DNA from: Eukaryota sp. TZLM1-RC
Lineage: Eukaryota > Metamonada: BaSk clade
DNA length: 64,000 bases
Reading direction: 5' to 3'
Assembly: GCA_040285825.1 (NCBI GenBank)
Contig: JAUPSS010000008.1
Location: 930,001-994,000, forward strand
Part shown: one piece after another, positions 1 to 9,956 of the stretch
How the letters are laid out: the number at the start of each line of letters is the position of its first letter
Position numbering within the stretch: position 1 is the stretch's first letter
The notes under the pieces: generated by a model
The model's database searches: none
What the model saw: only the letters and a program-made list of their open reading frames with translations
Told to the model about the DNA's origin: nothing
Program-made: the position numbers and the translations under genes

Positions 1-291
1 TGACGGAGAGAAGTAGGCAACTGGGATCAAATTAGTGAAGGAAACATGACATGTCACAACTTCACCCAGGTAAATTTCAAAAGGTGAACTCTGAGATAAT
101 TCAAAAGAGTGGTTTTCAAGAACTTTTGAAGGAATAGGATATAGCTCAAAGGGAGGAGGGGTATATGACTCCTTGATATGAGAACTCAGAGGGTCTTCAG
201 AAATATTATCATTTCCAGGAGGTCTTGGGGGGTCGAGAATGTCAGGATAGCGTATAACTACACACTTGACATTGAAAGGAGTAGAATCCAT
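1..291 (-). CDS. TRAPPC13-like trafficking protein, N-terminal part (runs off left edge)
   Basis: An ATG at 289-291 on the minus strand opens 97 codons without a stop to the window edge, so only the N-terminus is present. The protein has a start region resembling the first beta-strands of TRAPPC13 (DUF974 family), a Pro-rich linker, then a stretch with FEIYLGEVVTCHVSFTN around residues 73-87. This resembles the family's phenylalanine, YLGE and beta-strand Asn pattern. TRAPPC13 is an accessory subunit of the TRAPP tethering complex in ER-Golgi and autophagy traffic. The match rests on this short pattern only. An unrelated Ig-like beta-sandwich protein would be the main alternative. Confidence 0.5.
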   Translation of the reverse strand, partial: MDSTPFNVKCVVIRYPDILDPPRPPGNDNISEDPLSSHIKESYTPPPFELYPIPSKVLENHSFELSQSSPFEIYLGEVVTCHVSFTNLIPVAYFSPS

Positions 292-1270
292 TGTTACAGA
301 TTGCAATATTAATGAAGATGTGGTGTTGTAAATGTGAGGGAAGGGACTGATTTTTTCAGAATTTATTAACCCATATCATATCCCCACTATTTACATTTGC
401 TTCCATCACTGCCAACATGTTGAGCAAATTATCATTGCATGCTTACAATTGAAACAACAAATGGTTCAAAACTCATCAGTTAAAAATTGTAATATCCATC
501 ATCATTAAGTAAGATTGTCCAATTTTGAATAATTTTCTCTTTGAAAGTGTTTCAGGGTTCTTTGAATTTCATATGTTTTTGTTGTCTCCAGTCTCTTATC
601 CAGATCTCTACCGGATCGCTGGTAACACCATTCACTGTTTTAAATCATTGATTCATCAAATCTGCAAATTTTGGACTTAAATTGGGATAAAGTTGCTGCT
701 CAATCTTCTACAAAGTCAACCGTGTGATCATGTCAACCCATTCTCACTGATTACGTAATTTTTTATTGCAATACTGAGTTCTTGAGGTATTTCATCTCTC
801 AATAACCTAATAGTTCTCTAATCTCTAACAACATAATGTAAGGTTAAGCGATGAGTGATGAGTGATCATTTTCGACTAATTGAGAGCAATACGCAAATTA
901 ATTTGTGGAGAAATAGAACCAATAGTGTGTTCTTTTGATAATAATTGGTCAAATTGAATACTCAGCTGCTTTCTCAGTGGTTATTAACGTGTCAAAATTG
1001 ATATGATACATGTTCAGCAACTCAACAACCAAGAGAATACAGAAAATCATGATGATTTAAATATATATATTTATTAAACAATTTATCAATCAACAACCAA
1101 ATAATCCATTTCTCCCAAAGCAAAACAACTAGATGCAATTCTCTTATAGTGAGACCCAAGAGAAAGCAAAGCATTAGAAACCAACTTCAACATCGCCTTA
1201 AAAATAGAAACACAATTCTATTTTGCCAAAACAATCTGTTGAATTTTCTGTTGGTTCTCTTTACAATCAT
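292..1270. other. Intergenic, no gene seen
   Basis: AT-rich sequence upstream of the TRAPPC13-like gene. I see no supported open frame, RNA gene or structured repeat. The promoter of the leftward gene should lie in its first few hundred bases, but no clear motif stands out. Confidence 0.6.
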
Positions 1271-1392
1271 TTTCAAAATCTGCGAAAAATCGTTAGCTGT
1301 AAAGAGCAAGTGAACCAAATAGAAAAAATACAAATGAATACAAATTGTATTTTGCATGTCATTGGGTGAACAATTTGGATAAAGGTTCACTG
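1271..1392 (+). repeat. Retroelement 3'-end repeat, copy a
   Basis: About 120 bp that matches 2063-2183 in the same orientation, with shared blocks such as GAGCAAGTG, AAAATACAAATG and AAAGGTTCACT separated by substitutions. A shorter third match lies inverted at 28435-28490. It sits next to the C-terminal remnant of a retroelement, so it is probably that element's 3' terminal region. Confidence 0.6.
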
Positions 1393-2040
1393 TATGTTTT
1401 GATTTTGAAATTTTCAGCATTTGAACGAAGATTATGAATTCCAGAATTAGCAAGCCTTTCATTTGAGACATTACAACGATCAATAGACATTACATCCACT
1501 AAAGTGAAGGATCCATCTAATCCAGGTAATAAGACATCACCTCTATTATTCATATGAAAATCATCTTCAGTATCAAACAGATTTGACAACAACGGTTCCA
1601 AATAAAGATTCAATTCTCTGAGACTTACACATACAATATAATTGGTCTCTTATAGCATCGTGGACCTTGCTTCTAAAAGCAATAAAATGTTTACCATTTA
1701 ACAATTGAGTAATTGACATTTTTCGAGAACATTTACAAATTAAATTATGAGGCAAACTATCAGGCCAGATAAAGGAACGAAATCTCTCAATAAAAGTCCA
1801 GGCAAAATCAGTTCAGAGAGTGCAATAAACTTGAGGAATGGTTGTTACTAAAGCAGAAGAAGTACTATCGCACATATCTTGTAAAAGATTTGCGAAAGCG
1901 AGATTTTTTTTCTTGTACAAATCAAGTCTAAAATCAAAATCCAATCTTTCAAAAATCTTTGACAATTTTTGTTGAAGTTTTCTACAGCAAAACTGCAAAT
2001 TAAAAAGAGATCGGTTTGGAATTTCTTGAAGGGAAAACAT
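1376..2040 (-). pseudogene. Decayed retroelement protein, C-terminal part
   Basis: Read leftward from 2040, three frames in turn give pieces of one protein. First comes a 75-residue segment (2040-1813) with the helical, Leu/Ile-rich look of the region after a reverse transcriptase. Next is a segment (about 1803-1573) beginning AWTFIERF, with Cys pairs and HDAIRD. Last is a segment (1613-1376) with RGDVLLPGLDGSFTLVDVM. The order of Cys-rich stretch, H-x-AIRD and then (R)xDVLLPG...(V)DV is typical of the C-terminal tail of protist retroelement polyproteins, which resembles a PD-(D/E)xK nuclease. At least two frameshifts separate the pieces and no reverse transcriptase core is present, so it is a dead, 5'-truncated copy. 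The family assignment is by motif memory only. Confidence 0.5.
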
Positions 2041-2062
2041 TTGGTTCTCCGTCTAAGCTTCA

Positions 2063-2183
2063 GTAAAATCTGCTAGAAATCGTAGATCGGAGCGAGCAAG
2101 TGTGAACAAAATAGAGAAAATACAAATGGATACAAATTGTATTTTACAAACTGTTGGGTGGACAATATGGGCAAAGGTTCACT
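2063..2183 (+). repeat. Retroelement 3'-end repeat, copy b
   Basis: Direct repeat of 1271-1392, about 790 bp downstream. Two copies in tandem next to one protein remnant suggest two nested or successive insertions of the same element, or a local duplication. Confidence 0.6.
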
Positions 2184-2305
2184 TTATTTACTAATTTGGT
2201 AATTTCCATCATTTTGAAGGGGATTACGAACTTCAGCATTAGCTCAATTAAACAAATGTCAGACCGAATTAGAGAACCTTTAGCGAGACAGCAAGCAGAT
2301 CAAGA

Positions 2306-2662
2306 TTTTGTAGAGGAAATTTTGGTTCAATGAATTTCGTCCCATCAGTTATGAATTAATTTTATTAAGTGTGCATGTTCAATAAATATTTTTTTAGTTT
2401 TTCTGAAGAAAAATCATTTTCATTTGATAAAAAAAACTTAAATTAATTTATTTGAACAAAAACTTGAAAGCCTTCGTTCTTGATTTTAAAATATGTTAAT
2501 TGAAAAAAATTAATTAAAAATAAAATTTTGAATTAATGGAATAACGATTAATTGTGTCCCATCTTTTTTATCATATTCGATTTTATTGAATTTGCACACT
2601 TGATTAAATTAAATCATAACTAATGGGACGACTATCATTAAACCAAGATTTCCTCTACAAAA
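2306..2662. mobile_element. MITE-like element with ~78-bp terminal inverted repeats
   Basis: The sequence from 2306 rightward (TTTTGTAGAGGAAATTTTGG onward, about 78 bp) matches the reverse complement of the stretch ending at 2662 with only scattered mismatches and no large gaps. The enclosed ~200 bp is very AT-rich, with many TTAATT blocks, and has no coding capacity. A long inverted repeat flanking a non-coding core is the structure of a MITE or foldback element. I could not define a target-site duplication, so the exact ends are approximate. Confidence 0.6.
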
Positions 2663-2850
2663 ACTTAATTTAGTCCCATCTTCGAAAATTTCATAAATTT
2701 CTTCATCATTTGAACACTTTAAAATTCGTTCCTTCCTAAAACTAAATATGGCAGCAGCTATTAAAGGCAAGAAAATTAAATCATCAAAACCAATAATCCT
2801 GTCCCAAAGTAGAAAAAACTGATCAATGGTTATGTAGTTAACATTTGTAC

Positions 2851-3455
2851 CTAGTTAACGCTAGGAACACCTTGCCGGCAAAAATGACGACACTGGGGAG
2901 GGTAGTGCTTCCCTGCGATGTCAGCAGCTAATTTAATATGTGAATTAACAGAATTATTATTTGAATTATTAAATGTTAAATCGTCAACGCCTATCTGAAC
3001 ATACTTGTTTGGTGAGAGCTCTGTGAATTCATTAGCTAGATTGGTTAAGCTAGGAACGTGCATGGAGAGCTTGATAAGGCCCCATGGTGATAGGGAAGGT
3101 TCATTGTTACGGTTAGGAGAAGAGAGAGACTGAAGAACGGAGAACAGTTCCTCCGGCTCCCACACGTAACGAAGGGACATAAAGTCAACGGACGAGGATG
3201 TGACAGAATCTACAAGCGGGAGTTTGCTTTCACGGCGAAGATCTTCCAGGGCTGCGACGACATGGCGTTCCCAACGACGACGTGCGGAAAGAATGACTGG
3301 ATGGGTTTCGATTGGAGTGGAGATTTTAGATTTTGTTGATTGAGAGATAGCCCCTCTGGTGTCTTGTTGATACACTTGGTGTAAGCACTTGCTACAGATT
3401 CAGGACTATAGCGTTGTTTAAGCAATTCTAGTTTCAAACGTCGACGAAAAACCAA
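2851..3455 (-). CDS. Hypothetical protein, probably with one ultrashort intron
   Basis: Two overlapping minus-strand open frames join if a 26-nt GT...AG segment (on + about 3360-3387, starting GTGCTTAC and ending CAACAAG) is removed. Joining gives a protein of roughly 190 residues with a basic, helical N-terminus, a segment WERHVVAALEDLRRE, then YVWEPEELFSVLQSLSS and a Ser/Asn-rich C-terminal part with several Cys and His residues at the end. I do not recognise the family. No ATG is in frame at the beginning of the first piece. The start may lie further upstream, near the ATG at about 3488, behind another short intron. The length of the two introns that can be confirmed elsewhere in this window (28 and 31 nt) makes the splice plausible, but this one is a guess. 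Confidence 0.45.
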
Positions 3456-3862
3456 TATTCTGTGGTATCTTTATAGGTACTCATTGAAAGGTGTGGAGAT
3501 GTGTAGTTTGTGCTCCTACTGAAAGCCTATTAGGAAGGTTGGAGAGGTCAAGATATTGCTGAAGTACGGACCTTTGAATGTTGAGATGAAAAACAAAGAA
3601 AAAGTTTGATAAAGATGAATTTTGGATGATGAAACTAATGGCAAACCATTTGAAACCCAATTACCAACATCAGTGACACAACATGCTGCTTTCAAGAGAG
3701 AAACACAACAGAAACCTGATGTCTCGATAGATGTACCTTTAATAAACTGTTTAAACAATCTTTATTTCAATATAGCAAATAGAAGAAAAGTTGTCGACAT
3801 CGAAACCAAATTTTGAAAATAACCCAAACTCAACAATCAATCATTTCTGATTGTCTGACACT
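3456..3862. other. Divergent spacer, no confident gene
   Basis: Space between the leftward hypothetical gene and the rightward Fanzor remnant. Both strands contain short open frames (64 codons on plus at 3622-3816, 80 on minus at 3516-3758), but neither has recognisable protein features. No terminal inverted repeat for the Fanzor element was found here. Confidence 0.5.
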
Positions 3863-5853
3863 ATGCCGTGTTCCGTCTGCCGGGCGGCCACCCACAACCG
3901 ACGTACTTGTCCTCAGAGACAAGTGTCATCACCAGATGATAATGGTTGGATTCCAGAAGCAGCGCACCACCTAAGTACTGGCTTAAATGAGGGCGAAAGG
4001 CCACTCCCAGTTCCAGTTCGCCCGCCACCAGACCCTCTCCCGTCTGCCACAACCACGACTGTGCCTGTAAGCCTCCCAAGATTCTTTGCCTCTCGTGCTG
4101 CTCAAGCTATTGAGGCACAGCTTATTCACTTACGAGATGTTGCTTTCTATGCCACCTTATTGGCAAGAAGGCTTCTATTAGAATATCCGCATCTGTCCTG
4201 CTGGCTCGCTCACCGTCAATTCTGGTCGCAGTGCTTCGACTGCGTCACCCACAGTCGACCTAAAATTAGGGAGCCTTTCAAGAGCACTAACCCTGATGTC
4301 TATGAGGCTCTTACGCATATGACATCAAGTGCTACCTGGCCGTGGCCTCCGTTAGTAGAGGGCCAAGAACATCCACCCTTTTGTCAGGCTGCTCTTTTTA
4401 GCATTAGAGCTGTTCAACTCGAATCAGCTCACAGACAGCTGCTGACCGATGGCCCTGTGACCTGGAAACTGAATTTCTTCAGGTCTATGGGTAAGCAGAT
4501 GGAGTGTCCTGCTCCATCAAAGTATGCCAGTTGTGTGGTTTCCGGTTCCACAATTTCTGCAAATTTAAGACAATGGTATGAAGAATATCATTTTCATATT
4601 TCCGAAATTTGGAACCAAACAGTAACATCTAATGATTTGTATACGCGTGCCCTGAGGCGTGATGAATTGGATATCACTGTTTAAAATTGTTGGTTGATAA
4701 GCCATTGGGGATTGGCAATTTTACATCGTCTAGAAAGTACATGCCCAAATGTATTTCGAAGACATGCCTTATCCCCAATTGCCACCAAAGTTCCAGGGTT
4801 TGTTCCTTTTAATCAACAAGCTCTGGAATATTTCAAAAAATTGAATCCTAACCAACAATTATTACGGAACCCTTTTAAGTTTTTTAACAAGAAAAAATTA
4901 AAACTTTCTCAATTTCTAGCAATGGACTCTCATTGCGCTTCACTTTTTCAAAGAAACCAAAAAAGACGTGCACCAGGCGAAAAAATTCTGAAATTCAAGC
5001 ATTGGGTCAAAGTCGTCCTTATTTCAGAGAGTCTACTAGAAAACGAAATAAGAGAATAAATGGGCGAGCTAACCGACCGAGGACAATTGCTAGACGGTCT
5101 CAAGATTGCTCGCAGGATCTTCCCATCAGAGAAGACCTTTTTTTTCGTGGCGGTTGATCCAAACCATTCAAATTTATGTGGTTGGACAACTGGACATTGT
5201 TCACAAGAGAATAGGGTAAATGTTGAACAATCTGGAATTCTACTGAATCCGAAGCAAAAGTAATTGATTTTCCCCAGCCACTCACTCAATCCTCTGTGAA
5301 CACTTATTCCGTTGAGAGCTTCAACAGGTATCTCATTGAAATAGCTTCACTGATAAGGAATGATGAGCAGGAAACAATTTCTTTGGTTTCCCAAACTTTG
5401 ACCAATAGTACAGAGAGAATTTTGAGACGAAATAAGTTTGATTTTGTGATAAGAAGACAAAAAAGGTTCATTCATTTTATTAACAAAATTAAGAGACTAG
5501 CTAATAACAGGGAAACTATTATTTGGTTTGGTAATGGTGGTAATGGACCTTCTCGACAATCCACCAAAGCCCCAACTAAGAAGTTTCTGACAGAAGTAAA
5601 GAAATACTTTGCCAATGTGAAGGTTGGAGATGAATACATGACATCTGCCAAAACCAATTGTTGCAAGGTACATCACAGGAAGGTGTATCATAAAGGCACT
5701 CGAAGAATCAATAATGCTTACTTTGAATGTCCTAGATGTGATGAACGCTGGTCTAGAGACATTTCCGCTTCAAGAAATCAGCTAGAGATTGCGATTTCTG
5801 AACATTTTACTGGGATCAGACCAGAGACATTTAGAAGGGAGGTGAGAGAGTGA
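3863..5853 (+). pseudogene. Fanzor (eukaryotic TnpB homologue), zinc-knuckle family, copy 1, broken
   Basis: The ATG at 3863 starts a protein with a CX2CX4HX4C zinc knuckle (CSVCRAATHNRRTC, residues 3-16) and a Pro-rich linker, then a helical region. Its C-terminal half has the three RuvC motifs of Fanzor/TnpB nucleases. RuvC-I is VAVDPNHSNLCG (Asp codon 5156-5158). RuvC-II is GDEYMTSAKTNCC (Glu 5632-5634), preceded by a typical IIWFGNGGNG turn. After a second Cys pair (CPRC), RuvC-III is WSRDISASRN (Asp 5758-5760). So all three acidic residues and the zinc ribbon survive. The frame is interrupted by a TAA at 4682-4684, a frame change near 4925-4940, another at the T8 run 5138-5145 and another between 5263 and 5296. 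Fanzors are RNA-guided DNA nucleases spread by transposons; this copy cannot make a full protein unless these breaks are bypassed. Confidence 0.8.
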
Positions 5854-6021
5854 TAGTTGTTTGTATCCATGTATTGTCTTCGGGCGCTGTGATCCTGAAA
5901 AGGAAACCGTATAAGGGAATGGAGGAATGCTACATGATGTATGGATTTCCGATGAAATTCACAGCCTGTGAATCACAGGTGTATTACAATATTTTCCTTC
6001 CAAAAATAACCTTTCTTCTCC

Positions 6022-7240
6022 ATGGACGCTCATTACGATGAGCTGTTCAAACATCATAATGCAGATAATACCTTTACAGGCAAAAGGATGAGAAAACCAG
6101 TTCCACGCAAAGCAGTAGATTCATCCAGCGCTGCAGCTCTCCGTATGATTTGGAAATTCAGACGAGGAGAGGATGCCCCAGGATCTCTTGCCTCTCTGCG
6201 TCCTCATTCAGATGCATTTAAATTTATGCACCCTGTTTCTTCATTTGCGAGGTACTGTTCTGCAGGAGTCATGCTTCGCTATGTCCACACATGCACAAAC
6301 AAGGAGCGAGTCCCGATCTATTCTGTCACTTATACTCCTGATGCGAGGAGAATCTTTACCGGTACGTACCAAGGAGAAATCACCCTTTGGAATGGTGTTC
6401 AGTTTAATTTTGAGACGATTCTCACAGCTCATTCCGCTGTTATTCATACCCTCACCTGGTCAAAAGATGGGGTTTTCCTCATTTCTGGTGATGGCAGAGG
6501 TGAGATTCGTTATTGGTTATCAAATATGAACAATTTAAAAAAACTACAACCACATTCAGAAACAATTCGTGACATTTCTGTTTCCCATAACAACACTAAG
6601 CTTATTACTGCTTCTACAGACAAAACAATGAAGGTTGTGGATTTTTCCACAACAAATGTTGAACTTGTATTGGAAGGACACAATGCAGATGTTCACTCAG
6701 CCCAATGGCATAATAGATTCTCTTTGATTTTATCATCTAGTAAGGACGGTACAGTCAGATTGTGGGACCCTAGGTCTGGAAATGGTGACTTGTTTACTTC
6801 TTCTCAGCATCGTAATGTTGTAAATGGGGCGAAGTGGAATCCTCATAATGAACTTTCTTTTGCTTCTATAGGCGCTGATGGTCTTGCTTTTAGTTACGAT
6901 ATAAGACAATTACGTACAACAAAAATGACATTTAGAAAACTTAAAAAAGAGTTTTCCTCATTACAGTTTCACCCTATAATACCAAATTATTTTGTTACTG
7001 GGGGTAGCGATGGAACACTAATGCATTGGGATCTCACAAGATCTGAACCCTTACATGTTATAGAAAAAGCCCATGATAATGTTATAAGGTCCATGGCGTT
7101 TCATCCCATGGGTAATGTTTTAGTTACTGGAGGTTTGTCTATCTACTTATCTTATTTCAGCAAATGATCACCACACAAAGATTTGGGCTCATAATCTACC
7201 GGAACATTTGTTACCCAAGGATCAAGAATCTTCTATGTGA
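6022..7240 (+). CDS. WDR33: WDR33/Pfs2 homologue, mRNA 3'-end processing WD40 protein (one 28-nt intron)
   Basis: WDR33 (yeast Pfs2) is the WD40 subunit of the cleavage and polyadenylation complex; with CPSF30 it binds the AAUAAA signal. The protein starts at the ATG at 6022, has the family N-terminal basic block GKRMRKPVPRKAVD near residue 15, the hallmark FTGTYQGEITLWNG and FNFETILTAHSAVIHTL, and seven WD repeats. The open frame stops at 7165-7167, but removing 7133-7160 (GTTTGT...TTTCAG) restores ANDHHTKIWAHNLPEHLL, the conserved last WD blade, and ends at TGA 7238-7240. That gives a protein of about 396 residues, equivalent to the WD40 core; the long Pro/Gly-rich tail of animal WDR33 is absent. 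Its start lies 168 bp after the Fanzor remnant. Confidence 0.93.
7133..7160 (+). other. Spliceosomal intron, 28 nt
   Basis: GTTTGT at the 5' end, TTTCAG at the 3' end, with a pyrimidine-rich interior. Removing it joins a split Ala codon and restores conserved WDR33 sequence. The unspliced frame would end seven codons after a conserved TGG. Confidence 0.85.
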
Positions 7241-7824
7241 TTTTTAGTGCTTTTGTTCAAAACTTTGAAAAGTTTTAGTCCATCTTGGTGTTTCCTTTTC
7301 ATAAACTATTTTATCAAAGTTTCATTCTTCAATTGCACATTGAGTCTATGTAAGTATTCTTTCTACGTTTTGGTTTCATATCTAGTTTGATTTTGCAAAT
7401 TGTTCTAATACCTATTTCTTCACAAAATTTAAATTTATGGATATCACTACAAAAGATGAGATTAAGAACCGAGGGTAATGAAAGAATGGCTTAATAATTT
7501 ACTATTTTTATTAAATGGGTGCTCATTTAAACAGATATTGTCTATAACAATCAAATAAGTTGCCTATGACAACTGAGTTGAGAAGGGAAATGTTTTCTTC
7601 TTTTTTGATTTTAAATACTTTGATGAAACACGTGAAGGGTTTCACTACTGCTTTCAGAAGAAATGATGTTCACCAGTTTGCCGTTTTCACAGCAATGTTT
7701 AGAGGAAGTGACGGCTGTTAGAAGAGTACTCAGGTCCATCCTGATACAAGGAAAAAGTAGTGTGGGATTTCTTTTATAGTTTTCTGAAGTGAAAAAGCAT
7801 AAAAAGAATAGTATAAGGTTCATT
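7241..7824. other. Intergenic, no gene seen
   Basis: AT-rich spacer between the WDR33 stop and the glucosidase start. A minus-strand open frame here (7611-7907) overlaps the glucosidase signal sequence and has no support. Nothing else stands out. Confidence 0.6.
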
Positions 7825-9912
7825 ATGTATTCTATATGTATCCTTGCTATTCTATGCCTAGCTTCTGCTCTGACGCCTGACCATTCCAGCCGTACCTTTT
7901 GGGGCACTTATAAACCCGGACACTTTTTCGGTGTTCGATCTCGATCACCGGACAGTTTTCACTTTGGAGTTGCATGGATGTCACTCTCCGATCCTCAGGC
8001 CCTGTCGAAGATCCGCCACGAATGTACAAAGAATGAACTCGATTCGGGGATCTATCTCACCTACAAACAACATGACTTCTTCAATTTTGCCGTTGAAGAA
8101 ATACTAGATCATGAATATAATTTAAACCTCACTATCTCCTTTGTCAAAACTAACGATTACAGTGAATGGTCTGTTTCTGTTGAGACTGCCCCCATAGATT
8201 CCACTAAACCTTTGTCAGTCATTTCTATTTTTCCATATATCAGAGGACCTCATGATATTTCAATCACCCCCTTCACCCTTTCAAATGGACATAGAACACC
8301 ATTAGCCAGTTTTTCTCAGGCTTCTGGTGAATACCAGTTCCTGGTCGTTTCCCCCACTGATGTTAATTTTGATTTAGTTTCATTTCCTCCTGGGTCTGAA
8401 AGTCTTTTTTCTCAACAAATAGCACATTCTATTATTGGTGACAAAAAGAATCAAATCACTGGACTGTTGAGCGGTAAATACAAGAGTTCTGGAAATCTTT
8501 TATTAGCACAAGTATTATCTAAAGGTAAAATGAAATTCAATTGTTTATTGTTCAAGGATAATCAAATGGTAACTGATGGACTAATATCTTCTAGAATTAA
8601 CTCAATGAAGACCAAATTGACCAACGATAATGAAGCTTTCTCTCTCCAATTTGATAATTTATCCAACTCGCATCGTGCCCTGGCCATGAGCACCCTCTCC
8701 AATCTCTATGGAGGGGCTGGTTACTGGTATGGACATTCCACAGTATCAGAGAGAACCAAGAAGGGGTCAACTAGTTTATATGCAACACCAGACGCTGAAC
8801 ATTTTTCATTCACACCTTCTAGGACCTTCTTCCCACGAAGTTTTCTCTGGGATGATGGTTTTCATCTCATGGTGGTTGCAAAATATGAGCCATTACTTGC
8901 AGCAGATGTGATCAACTCATGGATTTCTCTTATAGATGAGACTGGTTGGGTAGCAAGAGAGCAGATTTTGGGACCAGAGGCATCTTATAGAGTGCCTTCA
9001 GAGTTTAGAACTCAGTATAAACATGTATCTAATCCTCCAGCATTGATAATGCCAGTAGTTGAGTTATTTGATCAGCTTAATGAGGGGAGCTTCACTCATG
9101 ATGAAGAACAAATCATAAGACAAGCTTTGAAAAAGTGGCTTCCAAAACTTTCTCAACACCTAAAACAAATAAGGAAACATTGCTACAAAAAGAAGACCTG
9201 GACTTGGCCTGATCGAGACCATAGTCACTGCTTGTCTTCTGGGTTGGACGATTATCCAAGAGGAAAATCTCTGTCAGCTCAGGATTCTAATGTTGATCTA
9301 GTTTCATGGATGTGTTGGGCTCATGGGCATTTGCAAAGAATGTCTACTGTTCTCAGTGAAGGGGTTTATGAATACCCCAAAGCTTTGATAGATTGCAGAC
9401 AAAACTTGGTTGATTTTCATTGGTCTGAAAAACGAAAGTTCTTTGGTGATGTTACATTCAAGGATGATAAGAGAATAGTTCTTGCTTACCAAGGTTATGT
9501 TGGACTCTTTCCAGTGTTGTTTTGCCACTTAAACGCTGATGATTCGAGATTAAGTGATGTTCTCAATGTTGTACTGGATGAATCAGCTCTCCTCTCTTCT
9601 GCAGGTGTGCGATCTCTCTCCAAAACCTCCAAGTATTTTGGCACGGGGGAAAACTATTGGAGGGGTCCTGTTTGGATTAATATAAACTATTTGTTGCTCA
9701 AGGCCCTCCGTCAATGTTATTGGGATAACAATCAGGCAAGAGTAGCTTATCAATCAATTAGAGAACGTATAATTACCAATATTAATAATGATTATTCAAA
9801 AACAGGCTATTTATTCGAACAATACAATCCAATTGGCGGAGAAGGACAAAAGAATTACCCATTCTATGGTTGGTCATCTCTTGTGCTTAACATTTTGAAC
9901 GAAAGTTTTTAA
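7825..9912 (+). CDS. MOGS: Mannosyl-oligosaccharide glucosidase (ER alpha-glucosidase I, GH63)
   Basis: Glucosidase I trims the outermost alpha-1,2-glucose from Glc3Man9GlcNAc2 after N-glycan transfer in the ER. The ATG at 7825 begins a hydrophobic signal sequence (MYSICILAILCLASAL); the open frame extends 12 codons upstream but without another ATG. The mature start carries FWGTYKPGHFFGVRSRSP, a GH63 N-domain hallmark. The catalytic (alpha/alpha)6 domain includes FFPRSFLWDDGFH near residue 335, whose Asp pair holds the general-acid position known from the family, then WRGPVWININYL near 611 and YPFYGWSSLV near 676. The predicted 695 residues are shorter than yeast or animal enzymes (about 830), mostly because the N-terminal cytosolic part is missing. 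Its presence implies that this organism makes glucosylated N-glycan precursors. Confidence 0.93.
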   Translation: MYSICILAILCLASALTPDHSSRTFWGTYKPGHFFGVRSRSPDSFHFGVAWMSLSDPQALSKIRHECTKNELDSGIYLTYKQHDFFNFAVEEILDHEYNLNLTISFVKTNDYSEWSVSVETAPIDSTKPLSVISIFPYIRGPHDISITPFTLSNGHRTPLASFSQASGEYQFLVVSPTDVNFDLVSFPPGSESLFSQQIAHSIIGDKKNQITGLLSGKYKSSGNLLLAQVLSKGKMKFNCLLFKDNQMVTDGLISSRINSMKTKLTNDNEAFSLQFDNLSNSHRALAMSTLSNLYGGAGYWYGHSTVSERTKKGSTSLYATPDAEHFSFTPSRTFFPRSFLWDDGFHLMVVAKYEPLLAADVINSWISLIDETGWVAREQILGPEASYRVPSEFRTQYKHVSNPPALIMPVVELFDQLNEGSFTHDEEQIIRQALKKWLPKLSQHLKQIRKHCYKKKTWTWPDRDHSHCLSSGLDDYPRGKSLSAQDSNVDLVSWMCWAHGHLQRMSTVLSEGVYEYPKALIDCRQNLVDFHWSEKRKFFGDVTFKDDKRIVLAYQGYVGLFPVLFCHLNADDSRLSDVLNVVLDESALLSSAGVRSLSKTSKYFGTGENYWRGPVWININYLLLKALRQCYWDNNQARVAYQSIRERIITNINNDYSKTGYLFEQYNPIGGEGQKNYPFYGWSSLVLNILNESF

Positions 9913-9956
9913 TAAATAATTAGCTGTACAATGCAAAATAAACAAAAGAATAAATG
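9910..9956. promoter_or_regulatory. Shared 3' region of two convergent genes, overlapping poly(A) signal
   Basis: The stop codons of the glucosidase and pseudophosphatase genes are only 44 bp apart. AATAAA at 9911-9916 overlaps the glucosidase TAA. AATAAA also occurs near 9937 and 9949. Transcripts from the two strands almost certainly overlap at their 3' ends. Confidence 0.6.

Noticed and set aside
4680-4702. A 23-nt GTTTAA...AAG segment in Fanzor copy 1 that might be an intron removing the TAA.
   Set aside because: Removing 23 nt shifts the frame away from the following conserved sequence, and copy 2 has no equivalent splice sites.
5850-6041. A 63-codon plus-strand frame just before WDR33.
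   Set aside because: It overlaps the WDR33 start in another frame and has no conserved features; the region is more likely promoter or 5' UTR.
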